Shown: positions 28,954 through 35,825 of the stretch, piece after piece
How the letters are laid out: each line of letters opens with the position of its first letter
How positions within the stretch are numbered: the stretch's first letter is position 1
Assembly: GCA_946183925.1 (NCBI GenBank)
Contig: CAMHDS010000013.1
Span: 1 to 39,691 of the forward strand
DNA length: 39,691 nt
Reading direction: 5' to 3'
DNA from: an uncultured Fibrobacter sp.
Lineage (GTDB): Bacteria > Fibrobacterota > Fibrobacteria > Fibrobacterales > Fibrobacteraceae
Notes under the pieces: generated by a model
The model's input: the letters and a program-made list of their open reading frames with translations, nothing else
What the model was told of the DNA's origin: nothing
Database searches by the model: none
Program-made: the position numbers and the translations under genes

Positions 28954-29751
28954 TCAAGCCACCTCCCTTCTCTGCACTTTGTTCTCATATCCAAGGTCGT
29001 GAGCCACCGCCCGCACATATGCGGCGAAATCTGGCTTAAGGTTCTCCCAAGTGTCCGCATACCCGTAATGCCCGCCAAGGTGTTCGGGGCCGTACCCAGG
29101 AACGCCGCCCTCATAAGGAGTCCAGTAGCGGCGGCGATATCCCCGCTCCTTGCCGTTCGTGCGGGCATTGAAAGTGACATCCTCACCCTCCCACTGGATA
29201 GCATCGCCCGCCGCAAGGGCATCTTCACGGGACATCGTGCGGCGGTTTCCCGAAAGCACATCCCACATATCGGGGTAGTTCTCAAGGTTGAAGATACCTC
29301 CAGAGCGGCGGAAGAGCACGGTAATGGTGTCCATGCCCTTCACTACCGAGCCGTTCCGCATACGGACGGCGGGGTAGGTGTTCCGCACCTTAATCACCGC
29401 CTTAATGGGGTTGTGTCCAAGAGTGACGCAATGCTCATCCTTGTCCACATCCACTTTCGCCGTGGCATCCAGTCCGCAAGCGTCAATAGCCTCTTGAACC
29501 ATCGCACGGACGGCGGCAAGGTCGGCGGGGGTCGCCTTTTTCCCCCAGTAGGAAACAATGTTTCCGACCCTAGTCCGCGGGGTGTCTGGAATAATCGGGG
29601 TGAGTTCGGAAATGTCCTCATCCGTGGAATTGCCGTTGTCCCAAGAGACGTGGGCGCGGGCGCATCCCAAGGCGGTAATCGTTCCGCTATTCCCTTCTGG
29701 CTCATCGTTCATATGAACACGTGTGCCAACTTTGAATTCTTTTACTACCAT
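28954..29751 (-). CDS. hypothetical protein with N-terminal SH3/KOW-like domain, 265 aa
   Basis: Residues 4-52 (KEFKVGTRVHMNDEPEGNSGTITALGCARAHVSWDNG...DISELTPI) follow the pattern of a small SH3/KOW barrel (hydrophobic-G-x-x-V, then G-x-I, then a late E-L), as in the start of 35826-36560. The rest is an alpha/beta region with no motif (AAVRAMVQEAIDACGLDATAKVDVD) and a Gly/Tyr-rich segment (YEGGVPGYGPEHLGGHYGYADTWENL). Single-gene unit. AGAGGACTGAGAA precedes the ATG. Confidence 0.75.
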   Translation of the reverse strand: MVVKEFKVGTRVHMNDEPEGNSGTITALGCARAHVSWDNGNSTDEDISELTPIIPDTPRTRVGNIVSYWGKKATPADLAAVRAMVQEAIDACGLDATAKVDVDKDEHCVTLGHNPIKAVIKVRNTYPAVRMRNGSVVKGMDTITVLFRRSGGIFNLENYPDMWDVLSGNRRTMSREDALAAGDAIQWEGEDVTFNARTNGKERGYRRRYWTPYEGGVPGYGPEHLGGHYGYADTWENLKPDFAAYVRAVAHDLGYENKVQRREVA

Positions 29752-29813
29752 TTCTCAGTCCTCTCTTTTGTCCTTGTCCTTGTTGTCATGCCTTCCACGC
29801 GGAAAGCACCAGT

Positions 29814-29842
29814 AGTATATCATATCTCCGTATGGATTGCAA
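29814..29842 (-). promoter_or_regulatory. cassette promoter of 28954-29751
   Basis: -35 TTGCAA, 17 nt, TGATATACT, preceded by TTGCCCCC. Leader hairpin TGCTTTCC-GCGT-GGAAGGCA at 29789-29808. Confidence 0.88.
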
Positions 29843-29883
29843 GGGGGCAATCGTAAAAAAGTTAAGATTTTTTCGGGGCATGA

Positions 29884-29993
29884 AAAAGCCCCGTCGGATA
29901 TTGCACCGCGGGGCCGCCCTCCAAAGGGCTAGGTCGGACAAGACCTTATAGGACATCGTTTCGTTTAGTTCAAATCGCTTGTTTCCCGAGACG
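29884..29993 (-). ncRNA. candidate small RNA with its own promoter and terminator
   Basis: A cassette promoter (30000-30029) is followed after only about 110 nt by a hairpin GCCCCGCGG/CCGACGGGGC and TTTTT (29883-29913). Nothing between them is a convincing gene: the only closed frames are a 9-codon frame (MSRLGKQAI) at the very 5' end and one that runs into the next promoter. There is no GGACAA leader. The RNA contains GTCCGACCTAGC, whose complement occurs in two gene-free spacers. Confidence 0.6.
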
Positions 29994-29999
29994 GCTCAT

Positions 30000-30029
30000 A
30001 TTGTACCACAGACTGCGGAAGGCTTGCAA
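30000..30029 (-). promoter_or_regulatory. cassette promoter without a downstream gene
   Basis: -35 TTGCAA, 18 nt, TGGTACAAT, preceded by ACACCCCC. Drives the candidate RNA 29884-29993. Confidence 0.78.
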
Positions 30030-30046
30030 GGGGGTGTCTGAACTTT

Positions 30047-30400
30047 TCAGCACTTTTCCCATACGGATGTGTTGGGGTTGAACAGGAACACGGCAAACTC
30101 CTTGTCCTTGCAGAATGCCCGAAGGGTGTTCACCCTCGCCCTCTTCACCGCATTAGCCGCCTTTGTGTGGGTGTTGAAGTAATCCAACAGAACCCACTTG
30201 CCACCCCTCCGCTCTCCGTATGCGAAGAGGTCGGCGGCGAACACTGACAAGTCATCCGACACGTTTCCGCCCCTGACGGAGACGTTGCGGATGGAACCTT
30301 GGGTCGGGGCGCTGTCCCATACGGCGGTTTCAATCCGTCGTTCCGTCATTGGGGAATACCCCTCTTTCATTTCAACTTCAACCGTGTACTTTGCTTTCAT
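30047..30400 (-). CDS. hypothetical protein with TExRIxxAV start, 117 aa
   Basis: Starts MKAKYTVEVEMKEGYSPMTERRIETAVWDSAPTQGSIRNVSV, related to 25433-25810. The second half is alpha/beta (FAADLFAYGERRGGKWVLLDYFNTHTKAANAVKRARVNTLRAFCKDKEFAVFLFNP). Starts at 30400 with AAGGA 8 nt upstream; another ATG at 30406 is too near the Shine-Dalgarno site. Third gene of the unit from 31361. Confidence 0.76.
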   Translation of the reverse strand: MKAKYTVEVEMKEGYSPMTERRIETAVWDSAPTQGSIRNVSVRGGNVSDDLSVFAADLFAYGERRGGKWVLLDYFNTHTKAANAVKRARVNTLRAFCKDKEFAVFLFNPNTSVWEKC

Positions 30401-30426
30401 TGCCATTGTCCTTTCTTGTTTATCCG

Positions 30427-30726
30427 TTAGCGAAACAACTTGTGTGCATCAAATCCCACATAGCGATTCGGCTTGCCCTTAACCTCACGCATCGCCGTCC
30501 AGTGGAAAGCGGCACGGGAAAGCCCCGAAAGCCATCCCTCACGTCCGCAAAGGGCGATTGCCTTTGTGCGGCTAATCCGTCCATCGCTCTTGTCCCCCTT
30601 GTAGAGTGTGTAGGTCGTGACATCCGCCGCCTCCTCAATCTGCGGCAAGTCCTCTTCAAAGGTTTGCTTGATACCTCCGTAGATTTTCTCCAGAAGATAC
30701 TTCTTGTCGGTGTCCGTCAGTTTCAT
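30427..30726 (-). CDS. hypothetical protein, 99 aa
   Basis: MKLTDTDKKYLLEKIYGGIKQTFEEDLPQIEEAADVTTYTLYKGDKSDGRISRTKAIALCGREGWLSGLSRAAFHWTAMREVKG...: helical N-terminus, then an HTH-like stretch (ISRTKAIALCGREGWLSGLSRAAFHW) that I cannot assign. AAAGGACAAAGACA precedes the ATG. Confidence 0.73.
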   Translation of the reverse strand: MKLTDTDKKYLLEKIYGGIKQTFEEDLPQIEEAADVTTYTLYKGDKSDGRISRTKAIALCGREGWLSGLSRAAFHWTAMREVKGKPNRYVGFDAHKLFR

Positions 30727-30746
30727 TGTCTTTGTCCTTTCCATTC

Positions 30747-31361
30747 TCACTTCACATAATCAAAGAACACATCTGGATTGCGGCGAATGAAATTCTTTGC
30801 CTTTTCGCTCAATGTTCCGTCTATCGTAATCTTGCGGACGCGCCACGGCTCACCATCCGTATTGCAACCGCCATTCGTCTTACCTTCCCACACATTTTCC
30901 TCATTAGGGTGTTCTTCGGGCGTCTTGCGGCAATCAAAATCAACTCCAAGCCGAAAGTCCCAATCGTCCGCCGTCCCAATCCAAGCTTCCCCAAGGGCCT
31001 TGAAGAAACCTACGTTAACCTCATTGTCAAACCAATCATCAGAAACATCATTTTCAAGGCAATATCTATTCGTTCCTGAACCTCCATATGGCTCGAACTC
31101 CGAAGCGAACCACTCACCCTTTTCGTTTTTCCACTCCAAGAGGAACCCAGTAACCTTCTTGGACTCCATCTTGCGGATCTTCTCTTCTACCTCTTCATTG
31201 GTGAAGAACCGACCACGGACAAACTTTCCTTTAGAAAAGTCGAAGTATGTCTCTTTCAGCCAGTCTGCGACATCGCCACCATACCCATTGTTACAATCCG
31301 TCCGCCACTTTGCAATAGCCTCTTTCATCGGCTTGTCATTGAAGTATTCATCGTTTGTCAT
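30747..31361 (-). CDS. hypothetical protein with TNEE domain, 204 aa
   Basis: Residues 1-68 resemble 12279-12554 (D-x-P...W, GGDVADWLKETYFDF, GKFVRGRFFTNEEVEEKIR). The second part is beta-rich (GFLLEWKNEKGEWFASEFEPYGGSGTNRYCLENDV) and ends with a helix (TLSEKAKNFIRRNPDVFFDYVK). No known function. First gene of the unit down to 30047; ATG follows AAAGGACAAGACA. Confidence 0.77.
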   Translation of the reverse strand: MTNDEYFNDKPMKEAIAKWRTDCNNGYGGDVADWLKETYFDFSKGKFVRGRFFTNEEVEEKIRKMESKKVTGFLLEWKNEKGEWFASEFEPYGGSGTNRYCLENDVSDDWFDNEVNVGFFKALGEAWIGTADDWDFRLGVDFDCRKTPEEHPNEENVWEGKTNGGCNTDGEPWRVRKITIDGTLSEKAKNFIRRNPDVFFDYVK

Positions 31362-31416
31362 TGTCTTGTCCTTTCTTTGTTGTCCTTGTTATGCCCTTTT
31401 GTGGGCTACGGCGCAT

Positions 31417-31445
31417 AGTATAGCAAATCCCCGCTTGCCTTGCAA
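31417..31445 (-). promoter_or_regulatory. cassette promoter, unit 30047-31361
   Basis: -35 TTGCAA, 17 nt, TGCTATACT, preceded by TTACCCCC. Leader hairpin GCCC-ACAAAA-GGGC at 31393-31406, identical to that of the lysozyme unit. Confidence 0.88.
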
Positions 31446-31465
31446 GGGGGTAAAGAAAGATTTTT

Positions 31466-31520
31466 GAAAAAAAATTAAATAAGCGACCGCCCGCACCCGA
31501 AAGGCAAAGTGCGGACGGTC
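31466..31520 (-). terminator. intrinsic terminator after 31555-31779
   Basis: GACCGTCCGCAC pairs with GTGCGGGCGGTC (one G-T pair), followed by GCTTATTTAATTTTTTTT. Confidence 0.82.
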
Positions 31521-31554
31521 TGGACGGCGGGACGTGGAGGGGGATGAGTGGGGG

Positions 31555-31779
31555 CTATCTCCGCCTCGCCGCCTTACGGATTGCCGAAGATACAAACTCC
31601 CTGAAGGTTCTGTTGTCCATCCCCTTCACGATGTTGTAGGCATCATCCGTCAGAGAGAGCCGCATGAACTCCGCGGGGAACTCCCCGCGACTCTCCCTCT
31701 CGAGCCTCTTCTGCCGTATCGCAGCAAGGGCGGGTTGGATGTCATACCCCTGCCCCTTCGCCTTGTTGTCTTTAGCCAT
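31555..31779 (-). CDS. small basic protein, ribbon-helix-helix-like, 74 aa
   Basis: FMRLSLTDDAYNIVKGMDNRTFREFVSSAIRKAARRR (38-74) has the pattern of a ribbon-helix-helix DNA-binding domain: a strand, a short helix, then a turn and a second helix with basic end. The first 37 residues are basic. The ATG at 31779 overlaps the end of 31772-32083 by 8 nt with AAGGAGG upstream, so translation is coupled. RHH proteins often act as repressors or antitoxins; no toxin is recognised next to it. Confidence 0.6.
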   Translation of the reverse strand: MAKDNKAKGQGYDIQPALAAIRQKRLERESRGEFPAEFMRLSLTDDAYNIVKGMDNRTFREFVSSAIRKAARRR

Positions 31780-32083
31780 ACTGCTTGCCCTCCTTCTTCG
31801 CCCGCCGCTCCGCTTCATTGACGATTGCCTTTGAGACGAACACCGCCCTTGCAACCATCCCCTTCACGGACTTCACAATCTCCGCCGCATCGCGGTCTAG
31901 GGGCTTGCTTACCCTATGCCAGTCGCCAATCTGGGACTTCAGGGACTCCATGAATCTGTCGTGTCCCTTGTGTCCCGCCTTGGTGAGCCTCTGCATGCCG
32001 TCGGCGCTAATCACCCATCCGTCGCATCGGATGAATGCCGTCTGCCTCTCCTTCACTTCCTTTTTTCTATCCATTTCTTCCAT
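31772..32083 (-). CDS. hypothetical basic protein, 103 aa
   Basis: MEEMDRKKEVKERQTAFIRCDGWVISADGMQRLTKAGHKGHDRFMESLKSQIGDWHRVSKPLDRDAAEIVKSVKGMVARAVFVSKAIVNEAERRAKKEG...: helical and basic; VISADGMQRLTKAGHKGHDRF could be a small alpha/beta unit. The ATG at 32083 has AAAGGAG 10 nt upstream. The gene overlaps the RHH-like gene. Confidence 0.72.
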   Translation of the reverse strand: MEEMDRKKEVKERQTAFIRCDGWVISADGMQRLTKAGHKGHDRFMESLKSQIGDWHRVSKPLDRDAAEIVKSVKGMVARAVFVSKAIVNEAERRAKKEGKQYG

Positions 32084-32098
32084 TTTATTTTTACTCCT

Positions 32099-32929
32099 TT
32101 ATGCCACCTTCTTCTGTGTGGCGGTTCCATCGAGGGGCATCACGAACGCCCCCATAGAATCATCTGCATACCGAAGGGGCATTATAATCCCCTTCGCCTC
32201 AACCTCCGCCCCGAAACCGAAGAGGTGAAGGGGCGTGTGCTCACATACATAGTCGCAAGACCAAGCCGTCTTTTCGCAGAGAGCCACCTTGGTGCAGCCC
32301 AACTTGAAGAGGGCATCCACAAGGTCGGCAACTCCCCGCATATCGTAGAACTTCCTAGCCACCTTAAGGCGGAGAGTGTTAAAGTATCCGTCCCCGTCAT
32401 CGTGGTAGTATGCCCGCACCGCATCCCTCATCGCCTGAAGCAATCCGTGCTTCTCACCGCCCTTGGCAATCGTAGCCATGCGGCGGTAGGACTGGAGAGC
32501 CAAATCGGTCGGCTCTATGTCCTCCGCAATCTCCCGCCAACGGAAGGCAATGTCATTTGAGAAACCGCTAGGCACGGCATCGCAAATCGGGAACTGTCGG
32601 GGAATGCGGCAGACAAGCATCTTCCACCCGTCCGTAGCCGCAAGCCCATTGTGCTCCGCATCAATGACTGGACGGCGGCATGCCTCTTTGTTGTCCGTGG
32701 TGAACGTCTTGAACACGTTGTACACGGACTTGGCATCGGCAAGGTTTGCCTTGCGGATGTTCGTCCCCTTGTAGTAGGACTGGTCAAGCTCCACAAGCCC
32801 CCGAATGCCAATCTTGCCGCCCTTGAAAAACCTCATCGCATCAATGAGGTTCTTCATGTCGCCAGACAGTTTCACCGTCCCGTCCTTTCCCCCGTTCAAG
32901 AGGGCATCAGTCATTTCATTGTAGGTCAT
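32099..32929 (-). CDS. DnaN-like (beta-clamp fold) protein, 276 aa
   Basis: Residues 66-106 (AKSVYNVFKTFTTDNKEACRRPVIDAEHNGLAATDGWKM) follow the beta-clamp pattern of RPVL...LVATDGHRL, and the C-terminus PLHLFGFGAEVEAKGIIMPLR resembles the MPMR ending of DnaN. At 276 aa it is shorter than the 366-aa bacterial clamp, so probably two domains. It might act as a processivity factor or as a decoy of the host clamp. A possible clamp-binding motif lies in 11222-11479. The assignment rests on motifs only. Confidence 0.5.
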   Translation of the reverse strand: MTYNEMTDALLNGGKDGTVKLSGDMKNLIDAMRFFKGGKIGIRGLVELDQSYYKGTNIRKANLADAKSVYNVFKTFTTDNKEACRRPVIDAEHNGLAATDGWKMLVCRIPRQFPICDAVPSGFSNDIAFRWREIAEDIEPTDLALQSYRRMATIAKGGEKHGLLQAMRDAVRAYYHDDGDGYFNTLRLKVARKFYDMRGVADLVDALFKLGCTKVALCEKTAWSCDYVCEHTPLHLFGFGAEVEAKGIIMPLRYADDSMGAFVMPLDGTATQKKVA

Positions 32930-32943
32930 TGTTCCGCCCTCCT

Positions 32944-33513
32944 TTATGCCGCCTCTACTTTTTTTGTAATCTCATCCGCAACCATGTTTGCGAATGCCTT
33001 GTCATCATCGGGGAAAGAGTGAGTATACTTGTAATCGCCAACTTTCTTAAGCAATTCCACAATCCGCATTGCATCCTTTCCGCTAATCGTAATCTCCGTA
33101 TTGTCCTCCTCTTTGGGAATCTCACGCCCGCTAGACACCGCTTCCGCAACCTCCGCAAACCGCTTAAGGCGGCTATCCTGCTCTTGCAAATCGGCGAGAA
33201 GGTCGGCGGCGCTAGGCGCTCCGTTCGCCCCCATGTTGAGTTCCATTTCCTCATCCACGGAAAAGTTCTCGTATGCCTCGTCCAACTGGTTCGAGATAGC
33301 CGCATCTACATTTTTCTTTGTTGACAAGTCTCCCTCATCCCGCAAGTCAATAACCACAAGCTTCTCGTATTGCCCCGCCGTTCCCGTGTAGAATGTCCCC
33401 TCAATAGCAAGGGTATTGTCATCCTTCACGGTTCCCGTATCGGGCCACCGAATGTTAAGCCCCTCGTCTTCAAGGGCTTGCATCATCTTCTTTGTAGGTC
33501 CAGCGAACTTCAT
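32944..33513 (-). CDS. hypothetical acidic protein, 189 aa
   Basis: N-terminal alpha/beta part (MKFAGPTKKMMQALEDEGLNIRWPDTGTVKDDNTLAIEGTFYTGTAGQYEKLVVIDLRDEG), then a coiled-coil region (ADLLADLQEQDSRLKRFAEVAEAVSSGREI) and a helical end. No family recognised. First gene of the unit 31555-33513; AAAAGGACAAAGACA precedes the ATG. The next gene downstream is DnaN-like. Confidence 0.75.
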   Translation of the reverse strand: MKFAGPTKKMMQALEDEGLNIRWPDTGTVKDDNTLAIEGTFYTGTAGQYEKLVVIDLRDEGDLSTKKNVDAAISNQLDEAYENFSVDEEMELNMGANGAPSAADLLADLQEQDSRLKRFAEVAEAVSSGREIPKEEDNTEITISGKDAMRIVELLKKVGDYKYTHSFPDDDKAFANMVADEITKKVEAA

Positions 33514-33574
33514 TGTCTTTGTCCTTTTCTTTTCTTTGTCCTATTGATTTCCCCCACGCGGGGGAACGGCACAC

Positions 33575-33603
33575 AGTATACCAAACTTCCGTTTGACTTG
33601 CAA
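33575..33603 (-). promoter_or_regulatory. cassette promoter, unit 31555-33513
   Basis: -35 TTGCAA, 17 nt, TGGTATACT, preceded by TTACCCCC. Perfect leader hairpin TTCCCCC-GCGT-GGGGGAA at 33549-33566. Confidence 0.9.
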
Positions 33604-33635
33604 GGGGGTAAAAGAAAAAAGTTTAACTTTTTCCA

Positions 33636-34064
33636 TCAAGCCGCCTTCAGTTCCGTGTGTGGGACATATTGCACCTTGTGCTCTTCGTCTAATGTCTCAA
33701 TGAGGATATTGTCTGGACTGACAACGGAGCGGACAAATGCAATGCGGATGTCCCGCCCCCTCTTCCACACTACCTTCCCTCCAATCCGAATGCAACCAGA
33801 GGGGTCGCGGACGGTATTCCCGTAGCAATCGTTAATCTGCTTCGTGAGGTAGAACTGGAAACCGTTATGGGCAATCGCCACCTTCCCGCCCATCTGCATA
33901 AAGTCCCCAATCTCATTGTCCCGCTCATCGGGGTCAACACCCATTTCAATGAGGTTATCGTCGATAACCTCTGGTGCATATTGCAAGCCTTGCTTGAAGG
34001 ATGTATAGGTTCCGCAGCACCGCTTCACCTTCGTGTCCAAGTTTTCCTTAATCATCTGCCACAT
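33636..34064 (-). CDS. hypothetical protein, 142 aa
   Basis: MWQMIKENLDTKVKRCCGTYTSFKQGLQYAPEVIDDNLIEMGVDPDERDNEIGDFMQMGGKVAIAHNGFQFYLTKQINDCYGN...: mixed alpha/beta with beta strands in the second half (CIRIGGKVVWKRGRDIRIAFVRSVV). No family recognised. AAAGGAG lies before the ATG; a GC-rich hairpin and GGACAA repeats separate it from 34141-34920. Confidence 0.75.
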   Translation of the reverse strand: MWQMIKENLDTKVKRCCGTYTSFKQGLQYAPEVIDDNLIEMGVDPDERDNEIGDFMQMGGKVAIAHNGFQFYLTKQINDCYGNTVRDPSGCIRIGGKVVWKRGRDIRIAFVRSVVSPDNILIETLDEEHKVQYVPHTELKAA

Positions 34065-34084
34065 GATGTTTTCTCCTTTGAATA

Positions 34085-34112
34085 GGCGGGGCGGCTCTCA
34101 CCGTTGCCCGCC
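34085..34112 (-). other. intercistronic hairpin with GGACAA repeats
   Basis: GGCGGG pairs with CCCGCC; two GGACAA words lie just before it (34116-34132). This places the leader elements inside an operon, between two genes. Confidence 0.5.
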
Positions 34113-34140
34113 GTTGCTTGTCCTTGTTGTCCTTGTTTGC

Positions 34141-34920
34141 TTATGCCGCAATGGGCTGATACTTGTACTCAAAGCTCTTGTGGCAGAAGTCGGTGGAGTC
34201 CGTAAGGTAGTCGCTAAGGAACTCCTCCAGTTTATCCTCATCCAAGAGCCACGTCTCTATAGCCTCATCTTCCGCCTTTTCAAGAATGCCTTTGTCCTTC
34301 AACTCATCGGGGGTGAAAGTCACCTCAAACTTGGGGTCGGGCGGAGTGTCCCCTTCGTCAAAGTCCCAATCCACTTTAGCGGTAATCTTCAGTCCAGAGA
34401 ACGGGGAGAACTTTACTGGTTCCCTCTTAGACTTGAGGTTGTAGCTAACAATCTGCCCCTTGCGGTTGAAGCGGAAATGATACTTCTCCGCCAGTTCCGT
34501 GTACTCCGTCTCAAACTCCCCAGGACAAATCGGATTGTCCTCATCCTCAACCATCCCCGCCATGTCGTAGACCTCCTTGCGGATTTTGTCAATCGCACAC
34601 ATGGCGCTAATGCCCTCTACCCAAGAATCAATATGAACCTTCTCCGCCAGTTCTGGAAGAGTGTAGGTCGTGCCGTCATCCACCTCACGGGGATTGCCGA
34701 AGTCTACGGGCTTGGAGATGTACGGGCTAGAGAAAATCCCGTCCGTGGTAGCCCCAATCTCATGCCACTTGTCACGGGAGGGGTCATAGCCCTTTTCGTC
34801 CTTGTAGACTTCCACGGCATAGATTTTGCCATCCCAAAACTTGACGGCGGCATTGTCGGTGATTCCTTCCGCCGTGTCAATGGCGGATTGAATGTTGTAT
34901 TGTAGGTCTCGGATTGTCAT
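34141..34920 (-). CDS. hypothetical acidic protein with MxIRDxQ domain, 259 aa
   Basis: Begins MTIRDLQYNIQSAIDTAEGITDNAAVKFWDGKIYAVEVYKDEKG, the same domain as the 58-aa protein 15147-15323. The middle has a Cys pair (AMCAIDKIRKE, NPICPGEF), and the C-terminus has beta strands and acidic helices (LEKAEDEAIETWLLDEDKLEEFLSDYLTDSTDF). No family recognised. First gene of its unit; ATG follows AAAGGACAAAGCA. Confidence 0.78.
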   Translation of the reverse strand: MTIRDLQYNIQSAIDTAEGITDNAAVKFWDGKIYAVEVYKDEKGYDPSRDKWHEIGATTDGIFSSPYISKPVDFGNPREVDDGTTYTLPELAEKVHIDSWVEGISAMCAIDKIRKEVYDMAGMVEDEDNPICPGEFETEYTELAEKYHFRFNRKGQIVSYNLKSKREPVKFSPFSGLKITAKVDWDFDEGDTPPDPKFEVTFTPDELKDKGILEKAEDEAIETWLLDEDKLEEFLSDYLTDSTDFCHKSFEYKYQPIAA

Positions 34921-34996
34921 TGCTTTGTCCTTTCTTGTCTTTGTCCTTGTCCTTGTCCTTGTGGGGAACACACCTTGTGTCCCGCAAACGCCGCAT

Positions 34997-35025
34997 AGTA
35001 TATCACAACTGCGGTCGTATTGCAA
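34997..35025 (-). promoter_or_regulatory. cassette promoter, unit 33636-34920
   Basis: -35 TTGCAA, 17 nt, TGATATACT, preceded by TTACCCCC. Leader hairpin GGGACAC-AAGG-TGTGTTCCC at 34964-34983 and four GGACAA/AGACAA words, the longest run in the window. Confidence 0.88.
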
Positions 35026-35107
35026 GGGGGTAATGAAATTATTTTTAACTTTTTTCTGGAGCCACCGCCAGACTTCCATCACCCCTCCCGCCCCGTGTTG
35101 CGGATGA

Positions 35108-35350
35108 TTACTCCCCCTTCCGCTCAACCAACACGACATTGCTCATGTGAGTCGTGTAAGTCACCCCCCACGGCATCCGAATCTTAACCATGCAGTTCGG
35201 AAGTGAAATCACCTCTGCATTCACGCAATGCACGGCGGGCTGCCCAGGAATGTTCAAATAAACCTCCGTAGTCCGCCCAGACCATGCACAAGCGGAAAAC
35301 GGAAGGGCAAGCGCCAGAACCAGATACCGCCACTTTCGCCAAATCTTCAT
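35108..35350 (-). CDS. small exported protein, possible lipoprotein, 80 aa
   Basis: MKIWRKWRYLVLALALPFSAC: a basic start, a hydrophobic segment and PFSA-C21, close to a lipobox. The mature part is beta-rich with three Cys (HCVNAEVISLPNCMVKIRMPWGVTYTTHMSNVVLVERKGE). A small outer lipoprotein (for example spanin-like) is possible. The ATG at 35350 overlaps the upstream stop as TGATG. Last gene of the unit. Confidence 0.75.
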   Translation of the reverse strand: MKIWRKWRYLVLALALPFSACAWSGRTTEVYLNIPGQPAVHCVNAEVISLPNCMVKIRMPWGVTYTTHMSNVVLVERKGE

Positions 35351-35526
35351 CACTCATCCCCCTTTACCATACTGCCTCGTTCAGCCACGGAGACCTCTGA
35401 ACTTTCACTACAAGCATTCTCCAAAGCCCTACGGATGTCCCCTGCCGTTAGTTCATGGGTGTACATACCGCATGAATCCTCGAAAGGGGTCTCAATCGTC
35501 ACCACAAATGTCTGCACTCTTCGCAT
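35350..35526 (-). CDS. hypothetical protein, 58 aa
   Basis: MRRVQTFVVTIETPFEDSCGMYTHELTAGDIRRALENACSESSEVSVAERGSMVKGDE: a beta strand, then HELTAGDIRRALENA, a pattern of small phage proteins with an N-terminal ferredoxin-like fold. ATG at 35526 has AGGAGG 6 nt upstream; the stop overlaps the next start (TGATG). Confidence 0.74.
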   Translation of the reverse strand: MRRVQTFVVTIETPFEDSCGMYTHELTAGDIRRALENACSESSEVSVAERGSMVKGDE

Positions 35527-35527
35527 A

Positions 35528-35824
35528 TCACACCTCCTCTTTCACTTCGGGCAACGGCCTAACTATCCCCTTGTCCTCCAGCAACGGGCGAATGCCGCCC
35601 TCCATCCGTGCCAAGGTCAACTCTACCTTGTCAAGAGAAGGGGCATAACCAGAAGAAAAGATGAGGCAGGACTCCAGACATTCGGCAAAGCCGTTATCGC
35701 GATAGGCATTGTCGTACACCTTGAGAAGGAACCTCATGTACTTTGGCTCCGACCCTCTATGGCGGCAATGGTCTATCAGTTCCGACAGGATGTCAAGTAG
35801 CGACATTTCCTTTGCGACAACCAT
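35528..35824 (-). CDS. hypothetical helical protein, 98 aa
   Basis: MVVAKEMSLLDILSELIDHCRHRGSEPKYMRFLLKVYDNAYRDNGFAECLESCLIFSSGYAPSLDKVELTLARMEGGIRPLLEDKGI...: mostly helical. ATG at 35824 lies 1 nt after the upstream stop, with GGAGGG before it. Coupled with its neighbours. No family recognised. Confidence 0.73.
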   Translation of the reverse strand: MVVAKEMSLLDILSELIDHCRHRGSEPKYMRFLLKVYDNAYRDNGFAECLESCLIFSSGYAPSLDKVELTLARMEGGIRPLLEDKGIVRPLPEVKEEV

Positions 35825-35825
35825 C

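Noticed and set aside
28834..29856. Plus-strand reading frame of 340 codons
   Set aside because: Antisense to 28954-29751 and runs through a terminator, a leader hairpin and a promoter of the minus strand.
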